From VBCG01 sp044226535 (GTDB lineage: Bacteria > Pseudomonadota > Gammaproteobacteria > Burkholderiales > Casimicrobiaceae): DNA of 64,000 nt. The stretch covers positions 1-64,000 of the forward strand of contig JBGAGT010000013.1 in NCBI GenBank assembly GCA_044226535.1, read 5' to 3'. The notes under the pieces are model-generated. The model was not told the origin of the DNA and made no database searches. It saw nothing but the letters and a program-made list of their open reading frames with translations. The translations under genes were made by a program, and so were the position numbers. Of this stretch, positions 1 through 9,588 are shown piece after piece (positions within the stretch are counted from its first letter, which is position 1; the number at the start of each line of letters is the position of its first letter).

Positions 1-10
1 GAGGTGCATT

Positions 11-313
11 GTGAGCAAGATCATTGAATCCCTGCGCGATGACCTGGCTGCGCTCCACGCAGCTGGAGCGATCAGAAAGGTGACGATGCGCGAGTTCGAC
101 GCGGTCTGCCCGCCACCGGTGCGGGAGTTCAGCGCCATCGACATCAAGCGTCTGCGCGAAAGCCTGCGGTTCAGCCAGCCGGTGTTCGCCCATCACCTGC
201 ACACCACGGCCTCGACCGTGCGCAAGTGGGAACAAGGCGAAACGCGGCCCACGGGTCCGGCGCTCAAGCTGCTCAACGTCATCGCCGACAAGGGCTTGCA
301 GGCGATAATTTGA
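11..313 (+). CDS. HTH antitoxin-like regulator (HigA/NadS type)
   Basis: This 100-residue protein is mostly a Cro/C1-type helix-turn-helix at about residues 43-95. The recognition segment reads RFSQPVFAHHLHTTASTVRKWEQG. That arrangement is typical of antitoxins of HigB/RelE-type toxin-antitoxin pairs, where the antitoxin binds its toxin and represses the operon. The start is a GTG at 11, with GAGGTG at positions 1-6 as ribosome-binding site. A toxin gene would be expected directly upstream, but that sequence lies outside the window, so the pairing is inferred. A stand-alone regulator of the same family is the alternative. Confidence 0.75.
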   Translation: MSKIIESLRDDLAALHAAGAIRKVTMREFDAVCPPPVREFSAIDIKRLRESLRFSQPVFAHHLHTTASTVRKWEQGETRPTGPALKLLNVIADKGLQAII

Positions 314-428
314 TGCGTGAGACGGCCGGTGACGCGCGGCACCTGCGCGTCATCATCGGTCGTTTGGTCGAGGCCTCGGCGTACCAATCAACTTGCAGGT
401 GTGCCGCGGGTGCTCCTCGAGGCGTCCT

Positions 429-1187
429 TCAATGCTTCAACGGCCGCCCATCAGGCCCGGTCGGCCCGTCGATCGCGAAGTCGAAGCTCATCACCGCCCA
501 GTAGGGCACGGCCTTGCCGTCGACCGTCGCCGGCGTGAAGCGCGCGTTGCGCAGCGCGGTCAGGATGGCCATAGCGAAGTCGGGGTCCTGCGGCGACACG
601 CGGACATCGGTGATCCGCCCTTCGTCGTCGATCGAGAGCAGGGCGCCCAGCGACTTCGAGCGGCCCTGCATCGCCGCCTTGGTGGGATACATCACGCTCA
701 GCGTGCCGTTCAGGCGCGGCAGGCGCGCAGGCACCTGCGGGAAGCGTTGCTGCAACGTCGCCGCAAGGTCGCGATCGAAAAAGCCGCCACGGTCGCCACT
801 GCCATACGACGCACGGCCCACGGGGATGATTTCCGGCAGCGTCGTGATGGTCGTGGGCAGGGCGGAGAGTCCCGGTGCCGCGGTGATTCGGGTTGGCACG
901 ACGATCGCGGGCGTCGGCAGCATCGGCGTGGGGGGCGGAGGATCGGGGATCAGCGACAGCGTCACCGGTGCCTCGTTCACGAACGCCGGCACCGCCACGA
1001 GCTGTGCATGAAGGGTCCGCGCGGGGCCGTCGGCGGGGGACACCGTAGGGGGCATGGCGCGGAGCACCACGGCCACCAAGGTGAGCAGCACCAGGTGAAG
1101 CCCCACCGATGCCGCGAACGAGACCGGCAGGCGCACGCCGGCAGCGCGGGGGAGGTCAAGGCGGAGCGGAACGGCGGCGGCGGTCAT
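429..1187 (-). CDS. TonB-like energy transducer / TonB C-terminal domain protein
   Basis: This 252-residue protein has one N-terminal membrane helix (about residues 22-44), a proline-rich linker (PPPPTP near residue 82) and a C-terminal region resembling the TonB C-terminal fold (GRITDVRV...ILTALRNARFTPATVDGKAVPYW). TonB-family proteins carry proton-motive energy from the inner membrane to outer-membrane receptors, but many orphan copies have other roles. No exbB or exbD is nearby. The gene follows pilY1 on the same strand but lies beyond a strong terminator, so it probably has its own promoter. The product's partner is unknown. Confidence 0.7.
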   Translation of the reverse strand: MTAAAVPLRLDLPRAAGVRLPVSFAASVGLHLVLLTLVAVVLRAMPPTVSPADGPARTLHAQLVAVPAFVNEAPVTLSLIPDPPPPTPMLPTPAIVVPTRITAAPGLSALPTTITTLPEIIPVGRASYGSGDRGGFFDRDLAATLQQRFPQVPARLPRLNGTLSVMYPTKAAMQGRSKSLGALLSIDDEGRITDVRVSPQDPDFAMAILTALRNARFTPATVDGKAVPYWAVMSFDFAIDGPTGPDGRPLKH

Positions 1188-1195
1188 GGTGCTTC

Positions 1196-1237
1196 AAAAA
1201 CCAACGGCCGCACCGCTTGTCGCGGCGCGGCCGTTGG
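1196..1237 (-). terminator. Rho-independent terminator after pilY1
   Basis: On the minus strand an 11-bp perfect stem (CCAACGGCCGC paired with GCGGCCGTTGG, with a smaller internal GC stem) is followed by TTTTTG. It lies about 20 bases past the pilY1 stop and just before the TonB-like start at 1187. It should end the pilus operon transcript. Confidence 0.85.
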
Positions 1238-1255
1238 CGGTCGTGGGCTCCGGGC

Positions 1256-4200
1256 TTACTCGGAAAGGATCCGCCACGAAAGCCGGTTCGAATACGCCCA
1301 GGTCGGCTTCTTCATCGGCACCTTGATCAGCTTGCCGGCCTTGGCGCCGCCGCCCACCGTGATGGCGACACCAAGGTCGGCGGTTGGCGAGCCATCCTTC
1401 GTCGTGCCCACGATCTGGGCGTCTACCGCACCACCCGACGATGTGCAGTATTCCGGATTGCTGCAGTCGAGGTCCTCCGTGACCGTGCCTGCGTCGATCA
1501 GCGATGTTCCGTACGCGAAGTCGCGGATGAAAATGTCGGCCTGCTGGCCGGTCAGGCATGGGTCGGTCTGCGGCTTGGTCGCCGAGTAGACCAGGATCGA
1601 AAGCACCGCCTGGTAGGGCGTCACCACACGGCTGTGCAAGGCCAGGTCGTCGTACCAGCCGTGCGCGGTGATCGTACCCGTGCCCGCGGCGCTCGCCACC
1701 TCGACGAGGTCGCTGCGAATCACCGGCGATCCCGACACGATGGTGCTCGGGGTCCTCTGCGTGCCGTCGCGGATGGCGTACATGGTCTGGATCTGGTCGT
1801 CGGACAGGTCGCTTTCATCCAGCAGGCGGCCCGTGCCCACGAACACCCAGCGGTCGGCACCGTTGGCGATGTCCACCTCGATCTGCGGAGCCGTCGTCAC
1901 CGGCTGGCGATTGCCCGAGGGATCGGTCAGCACCGCCAGCAGCTCCGTCTTCCAGTTCGCCGGGTCCTTGTCGCGGATGTCGAAGCGCCACAGGTTGCCG
2001 TACTGGTCACCGCCGTACACCTCGTCGGACATGTAGTTGTGATAGTCCTGGGTGAACGCGGCGATCTGCGCCAGGCCCGCGGGGCTGGTGGTCGAGCCGG
2101 CCGTGGTCGTCATCGTCTTCAGCAACTCGCCGGTGGCGACGTCGACGAAGAAGATCTTGCCCTTGCCGGTACCCGTGTTGTTGTAGCCCGACGGGATGAT
2201 GGCCACCCACTTGTTACTCCACGCGGCCGTCTTGGTGATGATCGGCGAGCCGTAGGTGTAGCCCAGGTCGCTGTCGGTGAACTCCCAGAGCACGGTCTTG
2301 AGCGCGTCGTCCTCGGTGATCACGTTCGCCGGCGTGGTGACGTCCAGCGCGTAGTACGAGTGGCCGCCCTTGCCCAGGCCACCCACCAGCACCGAGTGCC
2401 ATTTCTCGCCGCCGAAATCGACGTCGACGACCTTCGGCGTGCTGTCGACGTAGAAGTGGTGCTTGAACGGCGGCAGCGCGCCTTCCTTGAGCGTGAGCGC
2501 GGGGAGGCCGGGGTCGGGGTTGGTGCCGGTCACTTCAGCCGGTCGAATGACATCGCGCGGAATGTACGCGAAGCGCTCGAATCCATTGCTGTCGTCGACG
2601 GCGTGCAGCATGCCGTCGTTCGCGGCCGCGTAGATCATCGCCTGGCGCGTCTTGTAGCTGTCCTTGAAGCTGCTGTATCCGGGATCGGCGTAATCGGTGT
2701 ACGGCAGGCTCGGCGGCCCAACGTACTTCGGCGAGGCATTGACGATGTCGCCCAAGGGGCTCACGCGCTTGCGGAAATTGAGCGTGCCCGTGCCTTCGTT
2801 CTGGTTGCTGCCGCGCAGGTACTCGAGCACCTGCAGGCCGCGATCCGCCTTGCCGGGCGCGAGCGCGTCCTGCTGCGTCGCCGAGAGCTTGTCGAACACG
2901 AAGGGAACCGCCGTGCCGTTGGTGTGCATGGTCACGATGTTGCGGTTCGTGTACCAGGGCTCGGGCTTCGCCATCGTGGGCGTGAGCTGCGCGTACAACG
3001 AGTCCGAAGGCGAGGTGACGTCCTTGCCGCCACCCACCTGCCACACGGCTGGCGGAATCTCCTCGTACGTCGTCGTGCCGATCTGCGCCTTGGTGAGGGT
3101 CCCGCCCCAACCCGGCTCGAAGGTCACGCGGTACGAGTAGGCGGCCGCTCCCTTGAAGTTGATCGACTGGAGCGACGCGCCCGCGCGTGAACCGGCGGTG
3201 TTGGCGATGTCCGCCAGGATGGCGCCGAGGCCGAGCTTGATTTCGTCGGCGTTGTCGGCATTGACGAATCGCCCGCGCGAATTCACGGCGGCATGCCACA
3301 GGTCGTCCACGCCCGAGGCATCGGGCTGGTTGACCGTCGGATACGGCGTCGGCCACTGGATCGACCCGGCGGCGAGCTGCGTCTCCACGCCGCTCTGGTT
3401 GCCGGCGGCGAGCTTGCCTTCGGTTCCCAGCGAGATCGCGGCGAAATTGACGTGCTGCCAGTTCGCCTTGTCCGAAGCGCTGACGCCGACGTTGTTGGTC
3501 ATCGACGGACGCAGGTCCTCGATCCAGTAGTACGTCGAGAGGTCGGAGGCCGAGTTGCCGATCTTCTTGCTCGTGTCCTCGCGGTACGGCGCGGGCCAGT
3601 TGGCGCCGCGCACCAGGCCGGCGTCCTCGATGTACTTGTACCCGGCGCCCGAGGGCAGCACGTCGTCCTGGTCGGCGGTCGAGAGGACCGTCGGGACACT
3701 GGCCTGGTACGTCAGGCCGTCGGTGAACAGCATGTGCCAGTTCTTCTGGCAGGACAGCACGATCGGGTCGGTCGAAACGTCAGGCAGCTTGTCGCTCATG
3801 CCCGTGTGGTAGTACTCGCCGATGCGCGTCATGGCGTCGAGGTTGGGCGTGTCCTGCGCCATCCGGATGCTCATGCCGAACAGCTTGTCCGCCCATGTCG
3901 ACTTTTGCGTCGTCGCGAAGTCGTCGACCGGCACGAACATCGTCGCAACGCCGGTCCCGTCCGCCGACAGCGAGTGCAGGCCGACGCGGAACTTGTCGTC
4001 GACGTTGAACTTGCTGGTGGTCGGGTCCTTGCCCAGGAACGACAGCGACAGCACCGTCTTCACCGCGTTGATGCGGGTGCGGTAGTACGCGAACCAGTTC
4101 GCGTAGTTCTCCATCTCCTCGGCATACGAGCGCGTGACCGACTCCGTGCCGGTGACCTTGGGACCGGTGGTGTTGAGCCAGTCGACCGACGTATAGGTAT

Positions 4201-7200
4201 GGGTGTAGGTGTTGCCGGGTACCAGGTCGACGCGTTCGAAGGCCGGGTTGGCGACGTTGTCGAGATAAGAAGCGTCCGTCGGTCCCACCCCGAACTTGTA
4301 GAAGCGCGGGTTGGTGTGCGACTCGTCCTTGTACGACTGGCACGAGCCGGTGCTGTCGCCATAGCCCTTCCAGGGTCCCGACGCCAATGCCTTGTCGCAC
4401 CACTCGACGTTGGTCTTCCAGTAGTGGCGCGGCACCGAGCGATAGCGCGGCGTGGCCGTGCACGCGTTCGCACCGGTACCCGCCGTGACCGGCGTGTTGT
4501 ACTTGGCGTTGGGGTAGTTGAAGCGCGCAGCGGTCGTACCGTCGGCATAGTCCTTGTTGTTGCGGCGGCACACCACACCGTCGTTGTCCGCGTCCTGGCG
4601 CAACGACTTGCTGCCGTCGGCGAGCTTGTCGCTGCACACGGCGAAGTCGACGCCCAGCGTCGTGGGTTGCGCGGGGCAGTTGGCGTCGGTGGTGCAGGCG
4701 AGGCCGGTGAGCGAGCAGGCGCCGGCGACGGTCGCGCAATCGGCGTTCTTCGTGCACGACGTGGCGGTGTTGACCGAGCAGTGGCCGTTGACGTTGCAGT
4801 TCGCGTTGCTCGAGCACGAGGCGCCCACGTTGCCGGCCGTGCAGGTCTTGGCGACGGTCGGGCAGTCGGCGTTGGTCGAGCAGGCGGCGTTGCTGATGCT
4901 GCACTTCAGGTCCTGCGCCGGGCAATCCGCCGTGGCCGCGCAAGCGAGGCCGGTGATCGAGCACTGCTTGACAGTGGGGCATGCCACCGCCGACGAGCAA
5001 GCGTCGCCCGACAGCGAGCAGATCCCCGCCTTGTTGCAGGTACCGCCCGAGCCGCAGGCCTCGCCGGTGATGTTGCAGGTGCCACCCACGTTCGGGCAGG
5101 CCGCCGTGTTCTTGCACTGCGCGCCGCTGATGCTGCACGTGCCGAGCGGCGGGCAGTTGGTGCCGGCATTGGCCGTGGTGCACGAGGTACCGGTGGCGAT
5201 GCTGCAGTGGCCGGCGGTATCCGGGCAGTTGGTATCGCTCGTGCAGGCGGTCGCGGTTGCGAGGACGCAGGAACCCGCGGACGGGCATTGCGTCGCCTCG
5301 TTCGGCTTCTGGCAGGTCACGCCGGTCTTGCTGCAGGTGCCGTTGATCGCGGGGCAGTTGGCGTCGCTGGTGCAGGTCGTTCCCGTGCTGATCGAGCACT
5401 TGCCCGCTGCCGGGCAGCTACCGGGCGTGCACGACGTGCCGGTGAGGCTGCAGGTGCCATTGATGGCCGGGCAGTTGGCGTCGGTCGAGCAGGTTGCACC
5501 GCTTTGCGAGCACTTGCCGGCGGTCACGCAGGCCTGCTTCGAGCAGATGTTCTTCTGAGTGCATTCCTTCGGGCACTCGGCGCCCACGCACAGGTTGCAA
5601 CCCGGCGGGTCCCATTGCAGCGAGCAGGTGGCATCGTCGTTCGGGCAGTCCGCGCTGGTCGAGCATGCCGATCCGCTCTTGGCGCAGGTCTTGGTGATGT
5701 TGCAGACCTGCGTCTTGTAGTTGTTGCACACCTGCGAGCCCAGGCCGCAGGTCTGTGTCTGGTATCCGTTGCAGGTTTGCCCCGCCTTGGGGCCGCAGGA
5801 GTCGTCCTTGTAGCCCTGGCAGGTCTGCGCGGTGATGCCGTTGCAGGTCTGCGCTTGCGGCGCCTGGCAGGTTTGCGTCGTGGTCCTGTTGTTGCAGCTG
5901 TTGGTCTTGGTCTGGCAGGTCTGCGCGGTTCCCTTGCAGGTCTGCGAGCCGCCCGTGCAGGTGCCTCCCACGAAGCCGACACAAGTCTGGGTCTGCTCCC
6001 CGGTACAGGTTTGCGGCAGCGACGGCCCCGCCTTCTGCGGCCAGTTGGTCGCGGTGGCATCGCACCAGATGACGTTGTCGTTCTCGTAGAAGTAGCTCGA
6101 GTCCTGCGCCGTACCCGTGCCGCTGGTGTTCCAGGCAGCGGTGTTCAGCGCCTTGGTGGACGGCGCGACCTTGGAATAGGCGATGGACTCGCCGATGGTG
6201 TAGGCGGTGGAGGGCGAGTGGTTGACCCAGTCGGTGTTGTAGCCGAGGTTGCTGAAGGGGTCGATGTTCGGCGGTACGTTGGGATAGAGATAGTCGCCGT
6301 CGGTGGTTGCCAGCCGCGTGTCGGTGGCGGTCGTTCCGATGCCGTTGGTGCGGCAGAACGCCGGGTCGTTGTCCTTGCCGACGCTCCAGTCCGAGTTGCA
6401 CCAGAGGCCCACCGTGACATCGGCCGTCAGGTCCACGTACACGACCGTCGAAGCCCATGGGTCGGACGGCACCTTGGTCCAGTTGGTGGTGTGCGCCGCG
6501 TCCATGCTGTCCTTGAACGTCCCGTCGGAATTCGCCGGCGGGTCGTACTTCAGCATCGGGTTGTAGTAGAGGTGGTTGAACGCGTTGCTGTGCGCCGGGG
6601 CGGGCCAAAGCTTCCAGTACGCGTACGCGTTGATCGGCTTGCCGGCGTTGAAATTCGGGTTGATCTGGTCGGCGTACACCGCACTGGCCGGGTACATCGG
6701 CAGGCCGGGGCTCGTGCCGTAGTCGACGCCGGAAGAGCACTTGCCGGCGTAGGGATCGCATCCCATGCCCGGCCCGGAGACGTTGTAGGAAAGCGGTGTG
6801 GCGTCCTGCGCGGCGAACTTGGTGAACGGGTAGTTGTATTGCTCGTAGATGTAGCCCGGGGTGTAGAAGCCCGCCCAGCCTACCGAGTACCCTGCGACGC
6901 CGCACAGCGCGTTGCGCGTGCCGTAACCGTCGCGGCAGTACGTGTCGGTTGTGGAAGGTACGCCGGTGCTGTCGAACTTGAGCGATCCCGCGACATAGTC
7001 CGGCAGAAAGTCGAACAGCATCGACGTCGAGTCGTCGACTGTCAGGACGATGTTCGGCTTGGACGAATTCTTGACGTTCAGCGGCTCGTCGGAGAGCGCG
7101 GTGAGCGCGGCGTAGCTCGGCGTGGCCACCGGGCCAAGCCCGATGAGCGCCGACATCAACGCGGCGAGGAGGCGCTGCAGCTTCGAAGGCTTGCGAGTCG

Positions 7201-7207
7201 TGTTCAT
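1256..7207 (-). CDS. pilY1: PilY1 type IV pilus tip protein with large Cys-rich repeat insertion
   Basis: PilY1 is the tip-associated adhesin and assembly factor of type IV pili. The N-terminus looks like a signal peptide ending near PSYA (residues 30-33). A VWA-type MIDAS motif, DDSTS, is at residues 58-62. The C-terminal third is the PilY1 beta-propeller (AAANDGMLHAVDDSNG and later blades). The start chosen is ATG 7207, with AGGGAC upstream; an ATG at 7231 lacks such a site. At 1,983 residues it is much longer than usual PilY1 proteins (roughly 1,100-1,400). The excess is a block at about residues 397-844: first short TQTC-type repeats, then units of about 22-25 residues of the form C-S-x-T-G-x-x-C-x5-C-P-x5-C. 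It is the last gene of the minor-pilin operon. Confidence 0.95.
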   Translation of the reverse strand: MNTTRKPSKLQRLLAALMSALIGLGPVATPSYAALTALSDEPLNVKNSSKPNIVLTVDDSTSMLFDFLPDYVAGSLKFDSTGVPSTTDTYCRDGYGTRNALCGVAGYSVGWAGFYTPGYIYEQYNYPFTKFAAQDATPLSYNVSGPGMGCDPYAGKCSSGVDYGTSPGLPMYPASAVYADQINPNFNAGKPINAYAYWKLWPAPAHSNAFNHLYYNPMLKYDPPANSDGTFKDSMDAAHTTNWTKVPSDPWASTVVYVDLTADVTVGLWCNSDWSVGKDNDPAFCRTNGIGTTATDTRLATTDGDYLYPNVPPNIDPFSNLGYNTDWVNHSPSTAYTIGESIAYSKVAPSTKALNTAAWNTSGTGTAQDSSYFYENDNVIWCDATATNWPQKAGPSLPQTCTGEQTQTCVGFVGGTCTGGSQTCKGTAQTCQTKTNSCNNRTTTQTCQAPQAQTCNGITAQTCQGYKDDSCGPKAGQTCNGYQTQTCGLGSQVCNNYKTQVCNITKTCAKSGSACSTSADCPNDDATCSLQWDPPGCNLCVGAECPKECTQKNICSKQACVTAGKCSQSGATCSTDANCPAINGTCSLTGTSCTPGSCPAAGKCSISTGTTCTSDANCPAINGTCSKTGVTCQKPNEATQCPSAGSCVLATATACTSDTNCPDTAGHCSIATGTSCTTANAGTNCPPLGTCSISGAQCKNTAACPNVGGTCNITGEACGSGGTCNKAGICSLSGDACSSAVACPTVKQCSITGLACAATADCPAQDLKCSISNAACSTNADCPTVAKTCTAGNVGASCSSNANCNVNGHCSVNTATSCTKNADCATVAGACSLTGLACTTDANCPAQPTTLGVDFAVCSDKLADGSKSLRQDADNDGVVCRRNNKDYADGTTAARFNYPNAKYNTPVTAGTGANACTATPRYRSVPRHYWKTNVEWCDKALASGPWKGYGDSTGSCQSYKDESHTNPRFYKFGVGPTDASYLDNVANPAFERVDLVPGNTYTHTYTSVDWLNTTGPKVTGTESVTRSYAEEMENYANWFAYYRTRINAVKTVLSLSFLGKDPTTSKFNVDDKFRVGLHSLSADGTGVATMFVPVDDFATTQKSTWADKLFGMSIRMAQDTPNLDAMTRIGEYYHTGMSDKLPDVSTDPIVLSCQKNWHMLFTDGLTYQASVPTVLSTADQDDVLPSGAGYKYIEDAGLVRGANWPAPYREDTSKKIGNSASDLSTYYWIEDLRPSMTNNVGVSASDKANWQHVNFAAISLGTEGKLAAGNQSGVETQLAAGSIQWPTPYPTVNQPDASGVDDLWHAAVNSRGRFVNADNADEIKLGLGAILADIANTAGSRAGASLQSINFKGAAAYSYRVTFEPGWGGTLTKAQIGTTTYEEIPPAVWQVGGGKDVTSPSDSLYAQLTPTMAKPEPWYTNRNIVTMHTNGTAVPFVFDKLSATQQDALAPGKADRGLQVLEYLRGSNQNEGTGTLNFRKRVSPLGDIVNASPKYVGPPSLPYTDYADPGYSSFKDSYKTRQAMIYAAANDGMLHAVDDSNGFERFAYIPRDVIRPAEVTGTNPDPGLPALTLKEGALPPFKHHFYVDSTPKVVDVDFGGEKWHSVLVGGLGKGGHSYYALDVTTPANVITEDDALKTVLWEFTDSDLGYTYGSPIITKTAAWSNKWVAIIPSGYNNTGTGKGKIFFVDVATGELLKTMTTTAGSTTSPAGLAQIAAFTQDYHNYMSDEVYGGDQYGNLWRFDIRDKDPANWKTELLAVLTDPSGNRQPVTTAPQIEVDIANGADRWVFVGTGRLLDESDLSDDQIQTMYAIRDGTQRTPSTIVSGSPVIRSDLVEVASAAGTGTITAHGWYDDLALHSRVVTPYQAVLSILVYSATKPQTDPCLTGQQADIFIRDFAYGTSLIDAGTVTEDLDCSNPEYCTSSGGAVDAQIVGTTKDGSPTADLGVAITVGGGAKAGKLIKVPMKKPTWAYSNRLSWRILSE

Positions 7208-7232
7208 GGTTCGTCCCTGGGTGCTGCGCATT

Positions 7233-7910
7233 TCAACCGCGGATCATCGCCTGCACGAAGGCGAGTGAATTGTTGGGCCCGTCGACGCGCACGGTCACGC
7301 GATAAAGGGGGAACTTGCCGACGCTGAGTGCCTCGTCGCCGACTGTCGTGCCGAGCGACTGCTTGGGCTCCATCAGCTCGCACATCGCTTCGTTGGGCGC
7401 CAGGCCGTCGGCGGCGGTGGTGCACATGCGCTGCACGACGTAGGCGACGCGATTGCCGGAGTCGCCCGCGGCGGGGCGGCAATAGGTCGGCAGCAACTTG
7501 GCGTTGTTGAGCTTCCACAGCACCTCGGGAACGCCCGAAGGAACTGCCGGCTGGCCTGTCTTGGTCGACTCTTTGGTCGTGTCGAACGTCGCGTAATAAC
7601 AGCGGTCGGGATGGTCGGTCTGCTTGTCGGTGTCGCTCAAGACGCTGCCCGGGTTGGCGCTGTCCAGCGCGTACACGTCGCCGATGGCGTTCTCGATCGC
7701 CCAGTTGGCCTGCAGCAGCGCGGCCTGGCGGAAGGCGAGGTTGCCGGTGACGGAGGTCGTGGTGTCGACCGATCGCACCAGCGCGACGCCGGCGAGCGAC
7801 AGCGCCACCATGACGATCAGCGCGATGAAGAGCACGATGCCGTGCTGGTCCCGGCGCAGGGGGCGTGACCCTTGCGGCAGGCGCGGCGAAGAGGAAGCGA
7901 TCATCCTCAT
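7233..7910 (-). CDS. pilX: PilX minor pilin-like protein
   Basis: This 225-residue protein has an N-terminal charged segment (GSRPLRRDQHG) followed by a hydrophobic helix, IVLFIALIVMVALSLAGVALVRS. That is the usual PilX/GspK-like layout, in which the prepilin site lacks the classic GFTLIE sequence. PilX is thought to help form the pilus-tip priming complex with PilV, PilW, FimT/FimU and PilY1. The ATG at 7910 overlaps the pilW stop (ATGA), and the pilY1 start follows 25 bp after its stop. An ATG two codons further in (7904) is an alternative start. Confidence 0.88.
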   Translation of the reverse strand: MRMIASSSPRLPQGSRPLRRDQHGIVLFIALIVMVALSLAGVALVRSVDTTTSVTGNLAFRQAALLQANWAIENAIGDVYALDSANPGSVLSDTDKQTDHPDRCYYATFDTTKESTKTGQPAVPSGVPEVLWKLNNAKLLPTYCRPAAGDSGNRVAYVVQRMCTTAADGLAPNEAMCELMEPKQSLGTTVGDEALSVGKFPLYRVTVRVDGPNNSLAFVQAMIRG

Positions 7911-9106
7911 GTTCCCTTTTGCAGGTTCCAGACCGAGTTGCGCAGCGGCACCACGGTTTCGTAGACGCGATAGCGGAAGTTGCCCTTGGTCGGCGTCGGG
8001 TCGATCGACCCGGTGAGCGCCGTGGGGCAGGGCACGCTGTCGCATTCGCCGAACAGCGTGTAGTTGAAGGCGGTGGTCGTCGGATCCGGGCACTTGTCCG
8101 CGTAGGCGCACCTGTCGTACGACTCGCTGCGCACGATCACCGCGATGCGGATGGCCTTGATCCTTGAGAGGTCCTTGTAGCCCGAGGCTGTCAGCATCGT
8201 ATTGGCCGACCAGTTGTCGCTTCCGCCGTCGACGGCCTTGACCCACTTCTGCAGCAGGCCCGTGGTCGGGTCGGCGATGCCGTATTGCACCTTCATCAGG
8301 ACCACGTTGTTGGCGATGGGGATGGGTTCGCCGACCTTAGCGAACGGCAGCACAGGGTTGTTATCGGGATCTTCAACGTGCAGGAGTTCAGTACTGCGCA
8401 GCGTGCCGTTGGCGTCGACGTCGTACTGGATGCGCCTTGGTGATGCGCCGAGGTTGATCAGCTTGGCGGTACCCGCGACGTCGGAGGTGCCGGCGGGCAA
8501 GACCGCGGTTGGACCATGCGTGATGGTGACGTAGCCGTCGCCGTCGGGCGCGGTCACCGCCTTGACCGTCGACCACGCGCAAGTGCCGGCGCCGTTGGAG
8601 CCGTCGCTCGCCAGGACGATGACGTCGTTGGCCTTGAACCCCAGCGGGCTCTGCACGACATAGGTGTCGCCGTCGCCGCCGATCGTGACCTTGGGGGCCG
8701 ACTTGAAGCTCACCGGCGTGACCACGCGCTCGGACGCGCCGTAGCTCACCATGAACTTGTCCGACACCGCGTCGTCGCCGCTGTCGGCGACCAGCACGGG
8801 GATGGGCCGCATGATGCTCTTGACGTCGCTGTCGAAGCTGCCCGAGCCATAGGGGCAGGCATCGAGGTTCTCGCCGTTCACCGCGATGTTCGCGCCGGCA
8901 TTGGAGAACTGCAGCACCATGCCGAATGTCGACAGCAAGCCGTTCTGCTGCGCGTCGCCGGCGCCGGTGACGTTGCGCTTGATGCCTTCGGCGACGTTGA
9001 ACACCTGGTAGATCACCAGCACCGCGATCAGCGCGATGGCGATGCCGACCATGACCTCGATCAGGCTGAAGCCGCCGAGGCGGCGATGGGGGCGTGTGTG
9101 CTTCAT
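7907..9106 (-). CDS. pilW: PilW minor pilin / assembly protein
   Basis: This 399-residue protein begins with a short basic leader and the class III prepilin signal GGFSLIEVMVGIAIALIAVLVIYQVF, cleaved after the second G by PilD. The length and position between pilV and pilX match PilW, a minor pilin of the tip complex. The ATG at 9106 overlaps the pilV stop (ATGA), and its own stop overlaps pilX in the same way. The cysteine-containing globular region after residue 60 is typical of the family. Confidence 0.92.
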   Translation of the reverse strand: MKHTRPHRRLGGFSLIEVMVGIAIALIAVLVIYQVFNVAEGIKRNVTGAGDAQQNGLLSTFGMVLQFSNAGANIAVNGENLDACPYGSGSFDSDVKSIMRPIPVLVADSGDDAVSDKFMVSYGASERVVTPVSFKSAPKVTIGGDGDTYVVQSPLGFKANDVIVLASDGSNGAGTCAWSTVKAVTAPDGDGYVTITHGPTAVLPAGTSDVAGTAKLINLGASPRRIQYDVDANGTLRSTELLHVEDPDNNPVLPFAKVGEPIPIANNVVLMKVQYGIADPTTGLLQKWVKAVDGGSDNWSANTMLTASGYKDLSRIKAIRIAVIVRSESYDRCAYADKCPDPTTTAFNYTLFGECDSVPCPTALTGSIDPTPTKGNFRYRVYETVVPLRNSVWNLQKGT

Positions 9107-9588
9107 GTGGTCTGGTTGGCGCCGACGACGATCTGGCTGACGTACTTGTGATAGCAGGCGACGTTGCTGGTGTCGCCGCCGCAATCCTTCTCCTCGCCGG
9201 GGACTTGCCAGTAGATCGTCAGCGTGGCCATGCGGCCGCCGACGGTGTTGAGGTCCTCGAACGAGATCGTGGGCGCGATGGTCGCGGCGCCCGGCAGACC
9301 CGTGCCGGCGGCGCCCACCTGCGTCTGCCAGGCGGTGAACTCCCCGCCGCTCGTCCCGAAGTCGGTTTCGACGGTCTTCGGGTCGTGCACCCACATGCGG
9401 CCCGCGAGGGTCTGTGCGTAGTAGGCGGCCTCGCCGCGGTACTGCGCGTCCCCGACGGCTCGCAGCGAGCGCGCCTGGAGGCCCACGATCCCCAGCACGC
9501 CGAGCGAGAAGATCAGGATCGCGATCAGCGCCTCGAGCAGGAATGCGCCCTGCTGGTGCGCCAGTGCGTGGGGTGCAAGGCGCGTCAT
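9103..9588 (-). CDS. pilV: PilV minor pilin
   Basis: This 161-residue protein has a PilV-type leader ending in QQGAFLLEALIAILIFSLGVLGIVGLQARSL. The prepilin cleavage falls between G and A, with Glu at +5, and the LGVLGIVGLQ sequence is characteristic of PilV. It contributes to the minor-pilin priming complex. The ATG at 9588 shares one base with the fimT stop (TGATG), and its stop overlaps pilW. It therefore sits in a continuously coupled operon. Confidence 0.93.
   Translation of the reverse strand: MTRLAPHALAHQQGAFLLEALIAILIFSLGVLGIVGLQARSLRAVGDAQYRGEAAYYAQTLAGRMWVHDPKTVETDFGTSGGEFTAWQTQVGAAGTGLPGAATIAPTISFEDLNTVGGRMATLTIYWQVPGEEKDCGGDTSNVACYHKYVSQIVVGANQTT

Noticed and set aside
4675..6015. 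Frameshift or assembly artefact in PilY1
   Set aside because: The frame stays open through the whole block, cysteine spacing is regular and the units differ from each other, as expected for a real repeat region.
3293..7327. 1,344-residue open frame antisense to pilY1
   Set aside because: It has an Arg/Val/Gly-rich composition, no domain and mirrors the pilY1 codons; GC-rich genes commonly leave open frames on the other strand.
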